Assembly: GCA_033063855.1 (NCBI GenBank)
Contig: CP093831.1
Coordinates: 11,780,001-11,844,000, forward strand
Direction: 5' to 3'
Length of the DNA stretch: 64,000 nt
Source: Smittia aterrima
Lineage: Eukaryota > Arthropoda > Insecta > Diptera > Chironomidae
Shown here in pieces: positions 61,219 through 64,000 of the stretch (the first letter of the stretch is position 1; each line of letters opens with the position of its first letter). The notes beneath the pieces were generated by a model. That model was given only the letters and a program-made list of their open reading frames with translations, made no database searches and was not told the origin of the DNA. A program made the position numbers and the translations under genes.

Positions 61219-64000
61219 CTGAAGCGAGAGAAAACGACAGAAAAAAGGTCATGTTAAGTAAACTTGCAATATTAACTTCAGCCGAAGATTCTCGTCTCGC
61301 AATTCCAAGAGCTTCTAGGTGTTTCAATCTTCACGTCTTTGAGTTAAAGGTCAGTGAAGATTTTACACGACGGGAGGGGCAACTTGAGGTTAGAAGTGTT
61401 TACTAATTCAGTATTTGATATAAAACGAAGATACCGACCGCTCTCGCAACCCTTACATTAATCATTTTGGTGAAGAAGCTTTCAAGATTTCCCACTCGTT
61501 CAGTGAAATATCGACGGATATGAAAGGTGAATTGAAAAATTGTAAGACTAATGAACATCTTCAAGTGTCTGAGGGCGCTCGCATGCCAGTAAACTCGAAG
61601 AAGGAAAGAAATATTTATCAGTTTCGTAGAGTAATCATACTAAGTGAACGTTGGCATGATTTTCCTCAATCAATGAATCTTGGAAGGAAACAAAATTGAT
61701 TGCGCGACTTGAATCTTCAATTGAGCAATTCTTTGTTTCATTCAGTCTTAATCTTTCCGTTCCGTTTAAAGGCCAATGACCTTTGTCCATAGCAGAACTA
61801 AAAAAGCTTTCATTTCAAATCGAAAGAATGGAAATCTTTGCCATCATCGTTCATCTTATTTCTGCCTGGTTTGCTTCCCTTGAATTGCTTTCTCTTCTCG
61901 AGACTTGCGAGAAACTTTTATCTCATCGCATACCGCCTGAAGCCATTTATTTCCGTACACATTCAATTGCTGTTCACTTCAACCCTCAGCATCAATATTC
62001 ATGGCTTGCGAACAAGAGAAGGACGATAAAGGATGATGAAATATGTGTTCGTAAACAACCGTCGGGAGGAGAAAGGAAATGTGAGTCGTTCATAAAAAAG
62101 ATACATCGATTAAACCGTTCGACGGAGAAAAAAGAGGGAGAGAAAGAGAGATAGACCAACAAACATTACTTGGATAGCTCTTTAAGCAACTTCCCCATTT
62201 AACTTTGTAAGATTATCGAGAAACTTTCTCTAAGAAACGCTTTTTTTGTGACGAAGCTTTTGTGAATGTAACAATGAGGGCGAGACGGGAAACATCAGAA
62301 GTCCTCCTTTCATCTTGAAATCAAGACGATCCTGAGATTCCTCCAAATCATTATTCAAACTTATTCAAGGCTATGGAATAAAATCGATTGAATTTCGCTT
62401 AACTTGAATACTTGAATCGAATTGCTCAACAGAACAGAAGATGATTTTCGTGAGAAAGTCTATGAATGTTCTTTTGGTTTGCATGTGCACTCATTCGATG
62501 GAAGACGTATATACTTTCTATTCCCTTTTGATTAATGATTGAAGAGTCTCAAGTTGAAGTAAACTTGAGCAGATGTAAAAGTTTCTCGTGCTATAGAGAA
62601 GCTTCTTCTTTGAACTATTCTCCTCAAAACTTCTTTAATGCTAGAGATACTTTCTTGCTGAATGAAGAATGAGTGAACGTTGCATCTGCCTCTGATGCAA
62701 TTATCTTGAGCTTCTCATTCTGTTATTACAGCAAGTGCTTTACCTTTGTGTGCGGAAACGACAAGTAGAAGGAAGAGAGGTCGATTGAAAGGAACATTTC
62801 TTCCGGCTACGACGAAACAAAGCCAATTAAAATTAGAACAACATGAAACAAGTTCTCTGAACAAGCTCAAAGAGAAGGAGGAGGATGTGCATGGGCGGGA
62901 CGCGTTGTCGTTTTCTCCCTTATCATCAAAATGAAAATGTTTTTCTTAACTTTTTTTCGTTCTTATCCTAACCCTCGTGATCTTTAAAGAGTTATTTGTT
63001 TGAAACCATTCCTCGCTCTTCAATTTCATTTTGTTTTCTCAAAGAATTAAAAAGTTTTTTTTTGAGATGTTGAAACGCGAAAACGATGACTCGCTGTCGC
63101 TAAAAATGTTTCGCTTTCGACATCGTGAAGCTGATGTAACCCCCTAATCATATAAGTCGTGTCGTAGATGGGGAACAATTAAAAACATGATATCTTTCTT
63201 CAGTCATGAGAAAGCAGCTCGTTGTCAGTCATGCGAAAGTGAAGTGAAAATTTTCATTTCCCTCCACAGACGAGTGTCGAGGAAACTAAGCAAGAAACCG
63301 AGAATTATATTTCTCTCAATTTTACAAGACGCCTGTCTCGAACGACTCGCTCTGAAAGTTTTCAATTCTTCTCTTGATTTTCGCTGCGAGGTTCAAAATC
63401 ATGTTTCAGAAACATGTGACTTTCCTCTCTTCCTTGGAACGACGTGAAGTGTCGGAAGAGTCTATTAAAGTGTTCGTTGCAGATGATTTAATCCTCCTAT
63501 CATTGGAATCTTTCTCCTCAAAACAAACACTTCAAAGCGAATGTGTTTCATATCTCTTGTAATAGCATCTTGAAGCTCTTAATGGCAACAGCCGATTTTT
63601 CGTTTTGTGTTCTTCGAGTGTAAAGCAATTTACAATCTTATTAATTAGATAATATTGTCGGGGAGATTTCTCTTTTCTTGTTTTCTCGGAAGGCAATTTT
63701 CATCGTCGTTAGACTTTCATCATTTGCCTTTTCATGTTTCTCGAAAATGAATTATTATGAAAGTAATGGGATTGTGCTAAACTGTTTAATTATTGGTTGG
63801 GGTTCCTGTTCATTTTGAGAGGTCGCAAGTAAACGTGACGTAACTCAAGCTTCTTGGATCTTACGCAATATAAACCAAAACCTTATTGCTGAACAAATCT
63901 GACGAAACCCGAGAAGTTTCTCAGTTGCTATTAAACCTTTGGTTGATGTAAGAGGCAATCTTCTATTGAACGCCCTAAGGAAGTCCTTGAAATGAAGCTT
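61219..64000. other. Upstream intron or flank of the KH-domain gene
   Basis: 2.8 kb beyond the first visible KH-gene exon. I could not find a QUA1-like or start-codon exon on the minus strand, so this is probably intron sequence with the 5' exon outside the window. A plus-strand frame with ATG at 61828 (to 62154) has a hydrophobic N-terminus but no other support. Confidence 0.5.

Overview
This 64 kb window looks like nuclear DNA from an AT-rich insect, most likely a dipteran. The genes carry GT-AG introns, many only 49-90 nt long, together with AATAAA poly(A) signals and a few TATA promoters. The gene set fits this: nudC, a fused single-chain glutamate synthase, a CRAL-TRIO lipid carrier, an insect-type membrane UDP-glycosyltransferase and a KH-domain RNA-binding protein close to the fly CG10384/KHDRBS type. 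I see no bacterial operons, ribosome binding sites, CRISPR arrays, tRNA or rRNA genes, or transposase genes.

Layout, left to right. 952-2240 (-) is a complete six-exon nudC. 6377-15213 (+) is a complete nine-exon NADH-type glutamate synthase of 2093 aa. 18494-19633 (+) is a CRAL-TRIO protein. The gene-poor stretch 19.6-32.4 kb holds two short genes for probable secreted peptides without cysteines: 23806-23976 (+) and 28305-28610 (-). 32429-34579 (-) encodes a 679-aa coiled-coil protein I do not recognise. 36944-37734 (+) encodes a 226-aa charged protein I do not recognise. A second gene-poor stretch, 37.8-46.4 kb, ends at a broken C-type lectin copy (46371-46938, +). 48360-50055 (+) is a complete UDP-glycosyltransferase. 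After a 6 kb gap, 56105-61218 (-) is a KH-domain gene whose 5' end is not found in the window.

The genes do not form a pathway. They are independent eukaryotic transcription units: nudC and glutamate synthase are housekeeping, the UGT and CRAL-TRIO proteins handle small lipophilic molecules, the lectin copy is a relic of an immune or recognition family, and the KH protein is a nuclear RNA regulator. Exon joins given here were checked by hand for splice dinucleotides and reading-frame phase. Family names rest on motif recognition, not database searches.

I found no clear undescribed system. The best leads are the two TATA-driven secreted peptide genes, the two unrecognised multi-exon genes, a possible 3-nt micro-exon in glutamate synthase, two perfect inverted repeats, and a strong excess of AAAGTT/AACTTT in the gene desert.
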